Of a stretch of 64,000 nt of DNA, positions 35,501 through 50,500 are shown piece after piece (position 1 is the first letter of the stretch; each line of letters opens with the position of its first letter). This DNA is from Marthasterias glacialis (Eukaryota; Echinodermata; Asteroidea; Forcipulatida; Asteriidae): the NCBI GenBank assembly GCA_911728455.2, contig OU452225.1, positions 27,314,495 through 27,378,494 of the forward strand. The letters are read 5' to 3'. Both the position numbers and the translations under genes were made by a program. Below the pieces are notes generated by a model. It searched no databases. It saw nothing but the letters and a program-made list of their open reading frames with translations, and was not told the origin of the DNA.

Positions 35501-38500
35501 TCCTTCACCAAATAGCAAGGTTAGGAAAGGTCATTCTCTGTTGCAAATCGTGTGACCTCTATGACCTCTATGACCTCTACTTTCGGTCAAACCGGAAGTA
35601 GCTCCTCATGTAAAAGTGGTTAGAGTTAGGAACATGATTGTTTCGAGAAATATCAAGGTTAGGGAAAGACTTCATTTGTGAAACATTAATTGACCTTTGT
35701 GACATCTACTTCCGGTCAAACCGGAAGTAGCTCTTTATTTAAAAATGGTGAGAGCTAGGAACATGATTCTTTCACCACATACCAAGGTTAGGGAGGGTCC
35801 TTCTCTGTTGCACATTGGGTGACCTCTGTGACCTCTACTTAAGATCAAACCGGAAGTAGCTCCTCATTAATACATGGTAAGAGCTAGGAACATGATTCTT
35901 TCACCAAATACCAAAGTTAGGGAAGGTCCTTCTTTGTTACACATTGCGTGACCTCTCTGAACTCTACTTCCGGTCAAACTGGAAGTACCTCATTTAAAAG
36001 TGATTAGAAATTCCTGTCCAAACCGGATGTTCCAATTAAATATTGTATTATAAAGCTCAATTTAACGTATTTCTTCATATTTTCTTATATATCAGTTGGA
36101 TTAACTTTTAATTCATTTAACTTTTAACAAATAAAATAATTTTTAATACATCACACTCCGAACACCTAGTTTTTGTGATGCCACAAAAACTCATTTCTAG
36201 TTTGTTACTGTTATTGTTTTGTTTTTTTTGAATAGTTTTTCTTCTCTTTTCCGAATGAAACTTGTTTGCAGACAGTTACATAGTTGCGAAGCTTGAAGTC
36301 AGACTTTTTTTTCCTAGTTATCAGCTCTAGTTATTTTGTAACAAGTTTTTTCTCTTCTCAATGAACTTTGTCCGCAAGCAAACACAAAGCTGCAAAGTTG
36401 GTGTCAACTTGGAAGTTTACAAGTAGTTCAATTATCATTATTATTTGTAGTATTATTATTATTATATTATTATTATTTATATTATTATTATTTATATTAT
36501 ACATATCAGGTAATGAAACCAAGGATGCCTCATAAGTGAACTTAATCACTGTAGCTCTCAAGCCTGAGGAAACCTGTAGATAAGAATGCTTGCCATGTGA
36601 ACCAGAAACACCTGGGTAACACCCTACTCTTCCACGATAAGTGTTATGGGTTCTTTTACGTGCACTACCTATCCTAGTACACATGACCTACAGCTTAATG
36701 TCCCATCCGAAGGACAAAGCAATTATGGTAAAGTATCTTGCTCAAGGACACAAGTGCCGCGACCGGGACTCGAACCCACATTCTGCTGCCAACAACACCA
36801 GAACTTGAGTCCGGTGATCTTAACCGCTCGGCCACAACACTCCACTAACTTTAAGTTTCAGGAGAAGTTGTGATGTCATAATGACGTCATGGGATATCGA
36901 ATTACATTGGTTTTAAAATTTAGAATTAATAATTTGAAAGCCCTCTGTAATGAAAATGCAAAAAGTTATGGGAATCTTTTGCTCACCAGCGTATAGTACA
37001 AGAACAGCTTGACATTTTTGCTTGTGTTGGCGTCCTTGCCTGAAGTCAACTTCAGGTCAAAACCTGAAGTTGAGGTTTGTAAGTATAAATAACATTAGAG
37101 CTAAAGTGCTTCATGAGGCACAAATATCAGCTCTATGAACTAAATGATGAGTATGGCCCAAATATTATAAAGATCCCTAGATAGTCAATACTGGGCGTGC
37201 TCGGTAGTCTAGTGGTCTGGTCTAAATTGTGGGAAGTCATGGATTCAATCCCACCGAGTTGTTAGCCTGTGGGAAAGAGTATAGAGTGCTTATCATACTT
37301 CAGTGTAGGGTAACCCAAATCAATATTCACATGTTATTAGTTTGTATCCAAAAAATTCTCTACCCAGTAACTAGCGTTATTAAAAACCAACAATTTAACA
37401 AGAATAGCACGAACGTGCCCAAAATACTATAAACATGTAGTTTCTAACGTTACACTACGCCATCGGAACTTGTACAAATACAAAACCATGCCATCGGAAG
37501 TTTTATTGTTTTCAAGATCAAAATATATCCGAAATCATCCATTTTGTTTGTATCCCCAAAATTGTGTACCCAGACACTATCATTATTAAGGTTAAATATC
37601 AAATCCTTGTATATTTGATGAACAGAAATAGTTTATATACATGTAAACTTGATACAATTGGCCACATCTTACTGGTCTCCGCAAATGCACATTAGATGAA
37701 TCTTTGGGGTCATGCGTTATATTACTAGCCTAAATCTCAAAGCGCGCGTGGCATCCTGGATGCTGGCATAACCAACACGAAAAACATTATCCGAGCTGTC
37801 GAGTGGCAAAGCTCTTGAGCAGAGACTAAGTATATTTTTCAGAAAATACCACCTGCTAACCTATAGGTGACCGCTGGCCAAAATCTGTGTACACCCCAAA
37901 TTACAACGAAGCATTGGACCAAGTTTGGCTGCAATCGGTTAACTAAAAAACTTGGGAGAAGAAGCGTTTTGTAGATATTCATAAAATTACTATTACTGAC
38001 CACCAGATGACCACTAGCAAAATTTTACGCCCATTCGTAGATAGGGCAGGTGACATAGCTAAATTCAACAAGTTTGATTAAAATTGGCCAAATAGTTAAG
38101 GAAGTATGACCATTTGTTTTTTGATCACTTGACTGTTTGCCCTTGGAAAGAAAAAAAAAAATTTTTTGCATAACAATACATCAGCCTGCTTCGCAGGGGC
38201 TGATATAAATATCTCATAAACCAATTGTTCCTAACTTTGCAGTATTATTGAAGTTCACAGATAAAACATTGTTGCAAAGTATAAAAGTAATCACGTGATG
38301 CAACCAGAAATTATTGCCCATTGTTTTTGCGAGGTAGGCCCCTATTTAAAAATTAATTGTACCTGGTAAATTATTTCCAAAGCCTCCGTCTTGAAAACAC
38401 ATACATGTACAGCAGAGGTCATGGTAAACTTCATGCATATACATGAGTCACACCAAAAGTCTGCTTTTGGTAATAATAACACAATTTGTAAGCTCTTTTT

Positions 38501-41500
38501 ATTAAAGTTTTATAATTTGACAATGATTTCAATTATATTACTGTTTTATGAAGTACCAGTATTGAGCTACAAAAGAGGTTTCTTTTAAGTTATGCACTAC
38601 CGCTGTCGGACGTCGGATTTTGTTTGTAATGTAAATCACTGTAAAGAAAGGAGGGGAGGAGTAGAGAACGTTGGAACAGTGAGCAAATTTATACATAGCC
38701 TTGCAGGATTTCAAACAGACAAAGAAACCATGCAGTTTTGAAAAGCCATCTCTTTGGATAATTTTAGCTTCAAAACTGTGAAATTTGTATGTTAAAAAGG
38801 GTGTGATTGCGGCGGTCGTCTGGCCCAAACGTCCGTCGTGCATGCAACTTGTACTACAACATCGTGAACATATACATTGTAGAATTTCCAAGACTTGCTT
38901 GAACTGTCCTTACTGGCTTCATTCAGCCACTTGAAGGTCTCTGGTACAAACTCTGGAATATTTTTCACAGATTTCGAGAAAGAAAAGCCTCAATCGAATA
39001 AAGAAATGCAACAATCATCATGTACCGTACCGTACTTTCCAATGGAGGATGTCTTGTTTGTTTACATTTACTACCCACAATAGGTCACGTGACACGGGTC
39101 GCGCAATCAGTCTAGTTGAACCTTGAAACTCATCAGACAATTGAACCTCGACATGAAGATGGTAAAAAATTACTGACGTCATGATGATGTCATTGGGTGT
39201 TGAAATTACAGTATTTCAAAGATTAATATTTAAAAAAATAATAACTTCTCAACCACACATTGGATTTTTACAATCTATACATCATCCGTCAGTCCTATGA
39301 AAAATAAACAAGAAAAACACAGAGATTACCTCAATTTGACCTTGTATTTTGATTTAAACTGGAAGTTGAAACCACAAACTATTAAAAAGACATAATTTCA
39401 GGTTCAAATGTATAATGGGTTCATCATTGGATAATTTCAACCTTTTATGGCATCATTCACGAACAGCATCAACTTTCTGTTGAACATTGTAAATTTGTTT
39501 ATTACTTCCATAGTATTGAAAAATATGTGTTACAGGCATGGTATCCCTGTTACATCGTTACCATGAATTTTCAAGAATATTAGCAAAAATATCAGGTAAT
39601 ATTATAATATTGAAAATTGTCACAAATTGTGTCCCACCTTCACGGAATGACCCAAATTCGGATATACAATGGACTTTATTGCAAAAATGTTGAGTGACGT
39701 CATTATGACGTTGTCTTTTGATTTTTTACTGTTTCTTGAAAGGTCACCATTGCATAAATTATGAAGTGAAGTCATCTCGACGTTATCACTTGTCACATTG
39801 CATTATCAAAAAAGTTGGGTTTTAAAAGATCTAAATTGTTACAAAATTCACACTAATTTTTCTGCTATACCTCATGTATATTTCCCTCTTTTTAGTCCTG
39901 ACTGACATTAGGTATAACAACAATTATTCACAATCTGTAAAGTATTCCTGAGTCTTTATTTTCGGGTTTACTGCCAAAAATGCATGACTTTTATGATATG
40001 ACTTTGCCAGTTTAGCTTGAATTTTGATTCCGAATCGTAGTGCTGTGTTTTTGTCATTGATGTCACCATAGCACAATTATCCCAAACACCTTGTGTTTGT
40101 CACAAGACAAACACATAAGTCCAGTTTTAGTTTTCTTCTCTTTTCTAAATGAAACTTTTCTGCAGACAATTACACACTTGCGAAGCTTGTATCAAGTTGA
40201 AACTTTAGATGTGGTTAGACTATAACTTGTAGATTGGGGAGAAATTGTGACGTCATGATGATGACATTGCATAACAAAGTACAATAGTTTAACATTTTTC
40301 TAAATCATTTGTACTTAAAAAATGTCTCTATTTTCTGTTTTCCAAATCGCCAAAAGCCAAGAACTTCAGGGAGCCTGCCCCTGGACCCCACCCATTAATT
40401 AGTTTGAGCTCTCCTAAGTATAGATCGATTGCAAGACCTATGTTTGCATGTCATCACGTGACCTGTAGTGGGTATTATAACACACCTCTCCCTGGTTTTT
40501 TATCCTGATTGGCTGAAACACGGTCACGTGGGGTGAACTAATATAACCTAGTGCATGAAATCTGCACCACTGTGAACTTGACGCGCGTCAACACATCGCA
40601 TGCGCTTCATTTGGGGGAAATAGTTCGCAAAGCAGCGGGAAATAGTTTCAAAAACCCCGAAACTATTGACTGGTAAACAGCGTCCTCAAGAGGTTTACAA
40701 TGCTCATAACAGTTTACAGTTGTAAAACCATGCATCCTGAAAATATATTTTTTTACATGACATTTTGGACTGAGTTGGGTTATAAAACACATATGGACTG
40801 GCATTATTCGGCAATAGTGCACGTCTATGCACCCCTCGGGCCTGTGAGTGACCAGATGAGGGTCCTATTTCCCTCTCCTGGTCACTCACAGGCCCTCGGG
40901 GTGCATAGACGTGCACTATTGCCCTCATTGCTAGTCCATATGTGTATACTATGTCATCTCAGCTGATGGTAAACTAAATGCAAACACTTGCTGTGCTGTG
41001 ACCAACAAAGTCACGCCAACAGTCGGCTTTGGGTAACAATAACACTGTTACTAAGCCCTTTTATTGAAGTTGTATGGTGTGACATTGATTTTGATCACAT
41101 TACTGTTTCATGAACTATCAGTATTCAACTACAAAAAAGGTTTATTTTTAGTTATGCATCGGCGTCTGACGACGATGTAGCCACCCTCAAAACATTATTT
41201 AGATCCTTCAAATTCATATCTTTGAAACAACATTTTGAGGGAACAAAAAAACATTTCGAGCAAAATATTTTGTGGATCCCGCCAAATCATTTAGTTAGCT
41301 CAATACAATCTTTCAGGGACTGAAATAGTATTTTGAGCAAAACGTGTTTTTTGTTTTGTTTTTAATTTTTAATTTTGTTTATTGTTAAAGGGTAAGAAAT
41401 TGTCAAGATATGTGCTTATAACCCAATTACACAAACAGAAACAAGAATCCAAAATAGCGGCAATTCCTAATAAAGTCCAATTTGTTTGATTAAATCAAAT

Positions 41501-44500
41501 ATGTATCATATTTAGTTTCTTGAGACAATCAACCCATACCCACTTAACATAACTGCCATTTGGTTCAATGAGAATGGTAAACTGGAGAAGCAACAAAAAC
41601 TAGGGGATCGGGAAGCAGTAAATGAAAGGCTTGTGAACATCAATGAGTTAACACAAAAACTTTTATATGAAATTGGATTACAACACTGTTTCAGCAACAT
41701 TTGTTTGAAAATTATTACCAGAGGGCGCTGTTCAATAATGTGATGACATCATCAAGCTTAAAATGTTAAAAAGCGGAGGGTCATTTCTTAATTCACACTG
41801 AATCCAACTCCAAAACTCCTTTTGTAGTGACTGCAGAGCTGAAATGATGGCTTTTATTAGTTTTTCACTTCACCTTTTGGTTTGAACAGGAAGTCAAGGT
41901 CAAATTGGGGTCATTACGGTGTAACAATTATTTAGTTTTTGAAGACTTTTCCAAGAATCTCTTTCCAATGATCTGATCAATAAAAAGTTATATGTAGTTC
42001 ATGAGTTATGATTTATTTAAATACCAAGCTTTAATGTGATGTTATTTGACTTCAAATAATGTCATGATGATGAAGCACAAGGGAAACTAACTTGGTCGAT
42101 ATGAATCAATTTTTTTAAAAGGAAAAATAAATTACCAGAGTTGGATTTGAACCTGCAGTTTACAAGCAGGTGCTCTATAGGCTAAAGGGGTATTGTCATT
42201 ACCTATGTCATCCTGATGGACAGATGCCTGGGGACTTTCGTTTTCAGACCATTACTTCAGTAAGAAGTGACATTGGTCTTGTAACTTGGGTGGGGAGGGA
42301 AAGGGAATGTTGGGATTGTTTTGGGGTCAAATGGTCAAAAATCAAGGTCACAGTGGTGAGTTTTGGTTACATGGTTTTGGAACTCTTACTCCAGTTAGAA
42401 GTCACCATTAGACTAAGTTGCATTTTGGGTTGCCCTTGGGGAAAGGACAGTTGGAATTATATTTGTGTGAAAAGGTCCAGGGTATGGTGAGGAATTATAG
42501 GTAAATGGTTTCCAGAACTCCAGTTAGAAGTTACATTTGAACTTATAACCTACTTTGTAACTTGGGTGTAGGTTACCCTTCTGGACAGTGAAGTTGGGAT
42601 TGTTTTGGGGTGGAAACATCAAAGGTCAACTCCAATAAGTGATGGTTAAATGGTTTCTGGACTATAACTTCACTGGGTTGGGTGGTTGCCCTTTGGGATA
42701 GGAAAGTTGGGACTATTTTTGGATGAAAATGCCAAACTTCACAGGTCACAGTGCTGAGGTATAGGAACATGTGGTTTGTGGATATGTTTAGTTACCTACA
42801 ATGTATAAGGGCTGAAGGGTTTCAACAGCATTGCTGTTGTTAGCTGTTTCGCCGTGAAGCACAGCGAAACAGCTCTTGTGTTCGGTAAAGTTTTTTTCTT
42901 CCTTTTTTTTTCGCTTAGTCTTCAGCGTCATGGAAGTGCATTAACAATGCACATGTTTTGTTCTACAAGACATTTTACACATTTGCATAAATGCGATTCA
43001 AATGAAACTTGGCATGACTAAAGGCATTAGTGCAGTAGTGTGCATATTGCAGTGACGTCATAATGACGTCATCACTAGCCAAAATTACAATGTTTAAAAC
43101 ATTGACAAATTGAATCTTTGAAAATCTGTATCAAATCAACCACGTGAGACCGTAAGTTGTTTTTTGGCAGGCTTATGTAAAGCTAATATAGGTCTTCATT
43201 TTTTGTTCTGTGGGTGAAATCACGTGACCTCTATATTCGGTCGAAGTGCTTTGTAATTCAAAAGTGATCAATTTTACAAAGTTGTTTTTAAAAGATGTTA
43301 GTGTCCGGCAAGGGTCTAGTTTTGAACGATAGTACCGATGACGTCATAATATACAATAGCGCCCTCTAGCGGTAGGTGAAAAGCAGTTAAAAATGCACTT
43401 TTAGTTCATGTCTGTGGCGAAGATTGTGGTAATCGCTTCAAAAATTAGTATACATGATGACCAATATCAAGACAACAAAGTTTCAGGCTGATGACTTCCT
43501 CACGTGTCACATGATGTTACATTAAACATGCACTTTTTTTGTCGTGTATCTACCAAACCTGATGTGTTCAGACAGAGACATGTCACAAAAAAATCTGAAA
43601 TGACATCATAATGATGTCATTTTGGTAGTGGTTAGTGTATGAAGCTACACGCTAAGCACTTGGGTAAATCATGTCATCTCATTAGTTTTTAGGAATTTTT
43701 AAAGATTTGACCAATTAACTTCCCTACAAACACGCTTCAAGAATACCACAACACACCACATTTATTGTACTGCTATGTTGCACACAATGCAAATAAAATG
43801 TGATCACGTGACCTGAGGTGGTGTTGAAAACTATCAGCTACGCATAAGACATGGGAAGACTCATAACGATGGATCACAATCAGTCTTATTTTTTGTAAAT
43901 AAAGAACCGGAAGTTCTAAAAACACATTGATAGTATGCAATTTTTACGTAATCTTACACACAGACGGGAAAGTAGTTTTGCTTCACAAAGATTTAAGTTT
44001 CAACTCGATTAATAATAGGTGAAAAACAGTTAAAAATGCACTTTTTGTTCATGTTTGTGGCGAAGATTGTGGTAAACGCTTCAAAATTAGTATACATGAT
44101 GACCCTTATCAAGACAACAAATGTGTAAAGTTTCAGGTTGATGACGTCATCACGTGTCACATGGTGTTACATTAAACATGCACTTTTTTTGTCGTGTATC
44201 TACCGAACCTGATGTTTGATGAGTTGAATTTTGATATGTGTTCAGACAGAGACATGTCACAAATAAATCTGAAATGACATCATGATGATGAGGTCTAGTT
44301 TTATTTATTTTTTTTTAAGTATGGACTACAAAAACAACTTTGAATGAGGCAAGGCTAGATTTCAATATTGATTCTGTGGTTCCAGAAGCTAGGGAAATTT
44401 GTTTAATTTAAAAAAAATTTGGAATGATGAAAGCGAAACGGCTTGGCATTCATTCACAAATACAATTGAGGTCTATATTTTTTTTTTTTTTAGTATGGAC

Positions 44501-47500
44501 TAGAAAAACAATTTTGAATGAGGCAAGACTAGATTTCAATATTGATTCTGTGGTTCCAGAAGCTAGAACCTTGTAGGTAGACAGCAAACTGACATCAATA
44601 AGCGATGCTGACGTGTCATTTTTAGGGCTACAATTATTGATCAAAGAGACATCAGAACGGCAAATTTATGATGCGAGAAGGGTGTCCAGCAAAGTGAAAA
44701 TAACAACTAGAATAGATAAATATTGAAGAGTGATATTGATCTACTGGTAGTGGTTGGTGTATGAAGCTACATGAGAAGCACTTGGGTAAATCTGTACTTA
44801 GTCCTGTAGACAACTTGTAACCTAATTTTGAAATCTTGGTATACCTTCAAAACCGTTTTTAAAACATCTTTGTTTATTAATGTATGTTTTGTTTACTTAC
44901 TGATTATGAAATGTACCCAATATTATAAGCCCCAGCTTAACATTGGTAAAAAGTCTGTAAAAAGGGTCAGTTCAATTCGTTGTTTCATTTGCGAGAAAAC
45001 AGGGTAAGCACTGTATCATAAGGTGCAGGGTTTGAAATTATCAAAATTTAAGCCAACGTCAAAGAAGTAGGTGTGTCTTTTTGTGACTGACTTGTTCATT
45101 ATTTAATAGTATAAAGTTTTCCGACGAGAGGTGCATGATCCGGAAGTTTTTGATACAGTTCATGTGTTTTGTTTTACTTTATTAGTAATAGTAGTATGGG
45201 ATTGAACAGGAGGATGTGTTGCATGCAGAGTGGTCTTGTTTTATGTACCAGACCCACGAAACAGCGCAATGGCGAGAACTATGTTTGATGTACAGATTAC
45301 ACCCAACTTCATTTTTGTTTTTTCTAAACAAAGTATTCCCAGTCTTCGAGAAGCCAAACAAACAAACCCTCAACAAGGGTGGAACACCCAAGAAAACAAT
45401 TAACGAAAGAGAACTAAAGCATCGACGATCTGTTGTTAGAACTGGGGAGGAGGGGGAAGTGTCAGATTGCTCTCCATCTCTGACCACCATCCCCTCCCCT
45501 GTTTGGCTCATCTTCTAGCTTGTTTATCACTACATATCAGAGTTTTAATTAGAACTACAGAAATACATTATTTGGAAGGAAAACTACTGGTTTAAATTTC
45601 CTGGGTACACAACATGTATATGGATGGTAGGTTATTGTAAGATAATAAGAAATATTTAAGAAATGTGCTTCTGTACCAATAAAATCTGGCAAACTTTTCA
45701 GATGATTGTCCTTCTTTAGGGCTGGACTTCATGTAAACGACTTACATGAACTTCATGGTATGTACAGTAGATACTAAGTAGAAAAGTAGACCTACATGTA
45801 CGATATATACGTATACATGGTTGAGCCTGCTTTTTGTGACCGATTTTCAAAGACAAAGCAACATCAATCATGGCTACCAGTTTGGTGGCCATAATGAATC
45901 TCCTGACTGTAATTCAAGTTAAAAGAGACATTTGCCTTGAAACTTGGGTAGGGAGGGAAAGGGAATGTTAGGATTGGTTTGGGGTCAAAAGGCCAAAAGT
46001 CAAGTTGAGTTTTGGGTAAATGGTTTTGGGACTCTAACTCCAGTTAGAAGTGACACTTAGACATGTGTTTTGGGTTGCCCTTGGGTAAAGGACAGTGGGG
46101 ATTGTTTTGGGATGAAAAAGTCAAACTTCACAGGTCACAGTGCTCAGGTATAGGAACATGTGGTTTGTGGACATCAGAGGTTACATACAATGTATAAGGG
46201 CTGAGGGGTTTCAACAGCATTGCTGTTGTTTGAAATTTGTTTTCAGTATGGACTAGCTTGGCATTCGTTCATGAATGCATTTGAAGTCTAGTTTGAAAAA
46301 TGTTTTCAGTATGGACTAGAAAAACAACTTTGTTTGAAGCAGGCCTAGATTTTGATAGTGATTCTGTGATTTCAGAAGGTAGGGCCTCGCAGGTAGAGAG
46401 CAAACTGACATCAATAATTGATGCTGACGTGTAATTTGAAAGTACTGAAGCAAACTCACAGAAATCCTTGATGGCTACAAATATTGATCAAAGAGACATC
46501 AAATTTATGATGCAAGAAGGGTGTCCAGCAAAGTGAAAATAACAACTAGAATAGATAAATATTGAAGAGTGATATTGATCTACTGGTAGTGGTTGATGTA
46601 TGAAGCTACAAGAGAAGCACTTGGTTAAATATATACTTAGTCCTGTAGACAACTTGTGACCTAATTTTGAAATTTTGGTATAAATCTTGGCAAATTTTCA
46701 GTAGAGTTTTTACAAATCTTTTCTTGCTTCAAAATGTTGATGCACAAGACAAAACAATTTTCCCCAAAACTGCTAAACAAGTGCAGTTTTGATGATTTGT
46801 ACCCATTTTTGGTAAAGAAAAGGGTATTTCCTCCTATTTCAACATTAGTATTTGCACCTTAGTCAAAGTTGATTTCCAGGACATTTTCTACAACTCTTTT
46901 CTTGAATCACAATTTTAATGCAAAGGAAAACAGTTTTCTTCCATACTGTTATTTTAGGGCAGTTTTGATATGGCACAGGAAATAAATACAAATGTTTTAC
47001 TCTATGGGTTCATGGTTGAGCCTTTTTTCCGATCCCTCAAAATCATTCAGTTCGTTCATTGAAGCAATTTTTCAGTGAATGAAATTATTCCATTCCCTTG
47101 AAATATTATTAATCCCTCAAAATCAGTTTGTTCCTTCAAAACAATATTCCTAAGGAATGAATAAGTATTTCAAGTGAAATATTTTCTTGTTCTCTTAAGA
47201 TATTGTTTCGATCATTGAGAGAAACAGTATTTTGAGGGAACAAAATAACATTTCAAAGGAGCAAAACGTGTACATTTGAGGGAACATGATATTATTTCGA
47301 GGGAACAAACGTATATTAAAAAAAAGCAACATTTATTTATTTTTTTATTTGTATTTATTTATTTATTTATTTATTTATTTTTTATCTTATTATATTGTGT
47401 GTGCATTTCTAAAAATGTTTTATCACTTGTATGTTTTGCTGGTGAATAAAATGAAATGAAATGAAATAGTATTTTGAGGGAACCTAATACAACAATTCGA

Positions 47501-50500
47501 GGGACTATTATTATTCTTTACCATTGCCACTTTTTTTTCTACCTGTCCCACCAGTACAAATAACAGCTTCCTACTCAACAATATCAATACAAAATTTGTT
47601 ACTCAACCTGAGACAACAGGAACTCTGACATTAAAAGTGTCTGAGGTTTGATCCTATTTGCATTTAATAGTCTTTTAAATATAAAAGTATAATGTCTCCT
47701 AGCCCTGGTAGGAACTCAGTCTCCATTGCACTTCACTGACGTCCTGGGTATAAAGCTTCCCTATAATGTGAACATTACAAGAGTTGTTTTCTCCTACAGT
47801 TTTATGTATAAATCAACACACAAAGCAAACATAAAATGAATTGGGTTATCATCACATCGTTGTTTTTCAAATTATCAAAAATTGTATCTTTGGAATTCAA
47901 ATTTTTTACCTGACTCAAACATTTCAAAATTCCAATTAATAAATTCAGCAAAATAATTTGTCTTCATTTGATGATATATCCATGAAGGTTACACCTGATC
48001 AAAGTAGTTAATACTAAGGAATGTGTAGAGTTTGTGTGAAGTAGATGTATCATGTTGTAAACAAATTGAATTTAAATTGCTGTATCAAACTGAAAGACAA
48101 AACATCTGTTTTAAAAATCCTGCTATCATTCAACCCTAAACAGCCCAAATCCTTCAATATCCTTTTCACCAAAGAAAGGGATTGGGAAGAATTTAGGCTA
48201 CAATGGAATTGCAATGGAGAAGGATCCAGGATTTGGGTCAAAGTGTGTTTCTCTTATGGAAGGATTTAGAGGGAACTGGGCAATCAGGTTGTACTTGAAA
48301 CAAGAGGAATTAGAAGGATTTGGGTCATATGCAATTTGCATAGAATGGGATTTAGAAGGATTTGGGCTGTTGGGGTAGGGGAATGTGGTTACTATTATTA
48401 CTATTATATTTCTGGTAATGAAACCAAGGATGCCTCATAAGTGAACTTAATCACTGTAGCTCTCTATTCTGAGGAAACCTATAAACAGGGGTGCTTGCTA
48501 TGTAACCCAGAAAACCGTTATTCCCCTACTCTTCCAGGATAAGTGGTCTGTGTTCTTTTACGTGCACTACCAATCCTAGTACACAGGAACTACTAATGTT
48601 CTATCAGAAGGACAACACAAGTACTGTGACCGGGATTGGAACCCATACTCTGCTGCCGACAACACCAGAACTTGAGTTCAGTGATCTAGAATGCTCGGCC
48701 ACGATACTCTACATGATGATGTTTATAAAACTTTGACAGATCATATGAAGAGAACAAAGAAATATTTCGAAGGAACAAAATAACATTTTAAGGGAGCAAA
48801 GTATTTAGTACAATATTTCGAGAGATGAATTAAAAGCAAATTATACTTTAACGTTCCCACTTTTTTTCTACCTGTCCTTGTAGGGGCACCGTACAAAAAC
48901 TTATGAAGATGGAAGACACTAATGTCTGGAAATTAGGCAACCATTCACTGAGAATCCATTGTTTTATGCTAAAAAAATAATGTACATGTACCACCTTTTT
49001 ATTGATTCATGCTACATTCTTTGTGTACCATGTGCTGCATTTGGGGAGTGCACAAATCAAATATAGAGAAAATAAAATCAGCTGTTGCAAACTGCTTACC
49101 TACAAAAAGGACCTGTTGTATAAATGCAAACAATTATTAATGGCTTCTTGTTTCAACCCCAGCAGAGTCTTTCTCAAAGGCTAAATGACAACACAACACA
49201 ACACAGACATACAAGCAGAGTTCTCCCCAGGATCTTTCAAAACTGTTGGGCATTCTTGACCCAAATTTTGAAAGTGTGGCCGAAGCACACTGAATTGGTA
49301 GCAGGTCCCTGAAATGCTTTTATTTAATGTTTATGTTTAGTTTAAAAAGCTTTACTGTGCAGTCTGGAGCATTTAAAATGGCTTTATGTTTGGATTGTTT
49401 GTGAACTTGATACTAAAATCTAAAGAAAATAATAATAACAATAATAATTATTCTTGTTTTTTTGCGTAACAGCCATTATTTCGGAGTATTTTTCCCGTAA
49501 TTTGCGAGTATCGGCATGATACGCTAGCTTGTGCAAGTATACAGAATTACTGGAATTTCCTGCTTATAAGGTGCTCGGTGTGTAAGACGCAGAACCCAAC
49601 AAGAATCAAGCGTCATTGTCTAAGACAAACCGCCGTAAAAAGCCCCATCATGACCGAACACACAGAGGCCCACAAGGCCCCACTCAATGTTGGTACATTG
49701 ACACACAGGTGTAATTGTGTAAGTACATGACAGTTAACGTAAGGTGAAGAGATTGTGAAGTTTGTAATCACCCATCGTTTCCGTAAAAACAAACAGGCTG
49801 CTAGTCTTCGTTGTCTCGCTATTTTGCATATTACAATACAGGCAAAAACCTACTAACGCTAGTGGGCGCTTTCACATATGAAATGCCCTCATTTGATTGG
49901 GTTGTATGTTATGTACAACCCAATCAAATGAGAGCATACACCCTATTGGTGAAATTTAACAATGCGATAACATACAATAATGCTAGTAAATGACTTGATA
50001 ACTAAAGACTAGTTATCTGCGCATTCTCTATAAAATATAAAATTTCCAAAATGGTTTCACTGGTGTGCACGCTAAAGCGGTGTACAGCATGGGTTGTTAC
50101 TGGTTCGCGCCACGGAGAGCAGCATGGTCAACTCACACACAGTACCTTAGAAACTTTGGTCTTTAGCTTGTTTACTACTAGAAAACTACTACAGCGTGTA
50201 GGTTTTTTTATTAAAATGATAACACATAGGATTACCCTGGATGAATGAAAGAATTAGTTTACAGTATAAATGTAAGTTTTTAGACAGTGATTTTCACTTT
50301 AATCTCAAGCTACACCGGAGCTAAGGATCACCATTGGATATGACGCAGGGATATTTCATTGCCTTTGAAAGTCGTTTAAGCCGCATCTTATGTGCAGGAA
50401 AATACAGTTACAGAACAGTCAAGTAGAGAGAAGTGAAAAGAGAGAGGCAGAAAGCAGTCAGAAGAATGAGAAAGATGAGCAATTGGAGGGAGACAAAGGG

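Noticed and set aside
36163-36200. Helitron 3' end (hairpin followed by CTAG then T)
   Set aside because: The signature fits, but the sequence beyond it (36200-36290) is homologous to that beyond the similar hairpin at 40093, so the hairpin is not an element terminus.
40700-40966. Mirrored open frames on both strands (VHVYAP...GPVSDQ)
   Set aside because: They arise from the two arms of the long hairpin, so each strand reads the same sequence.
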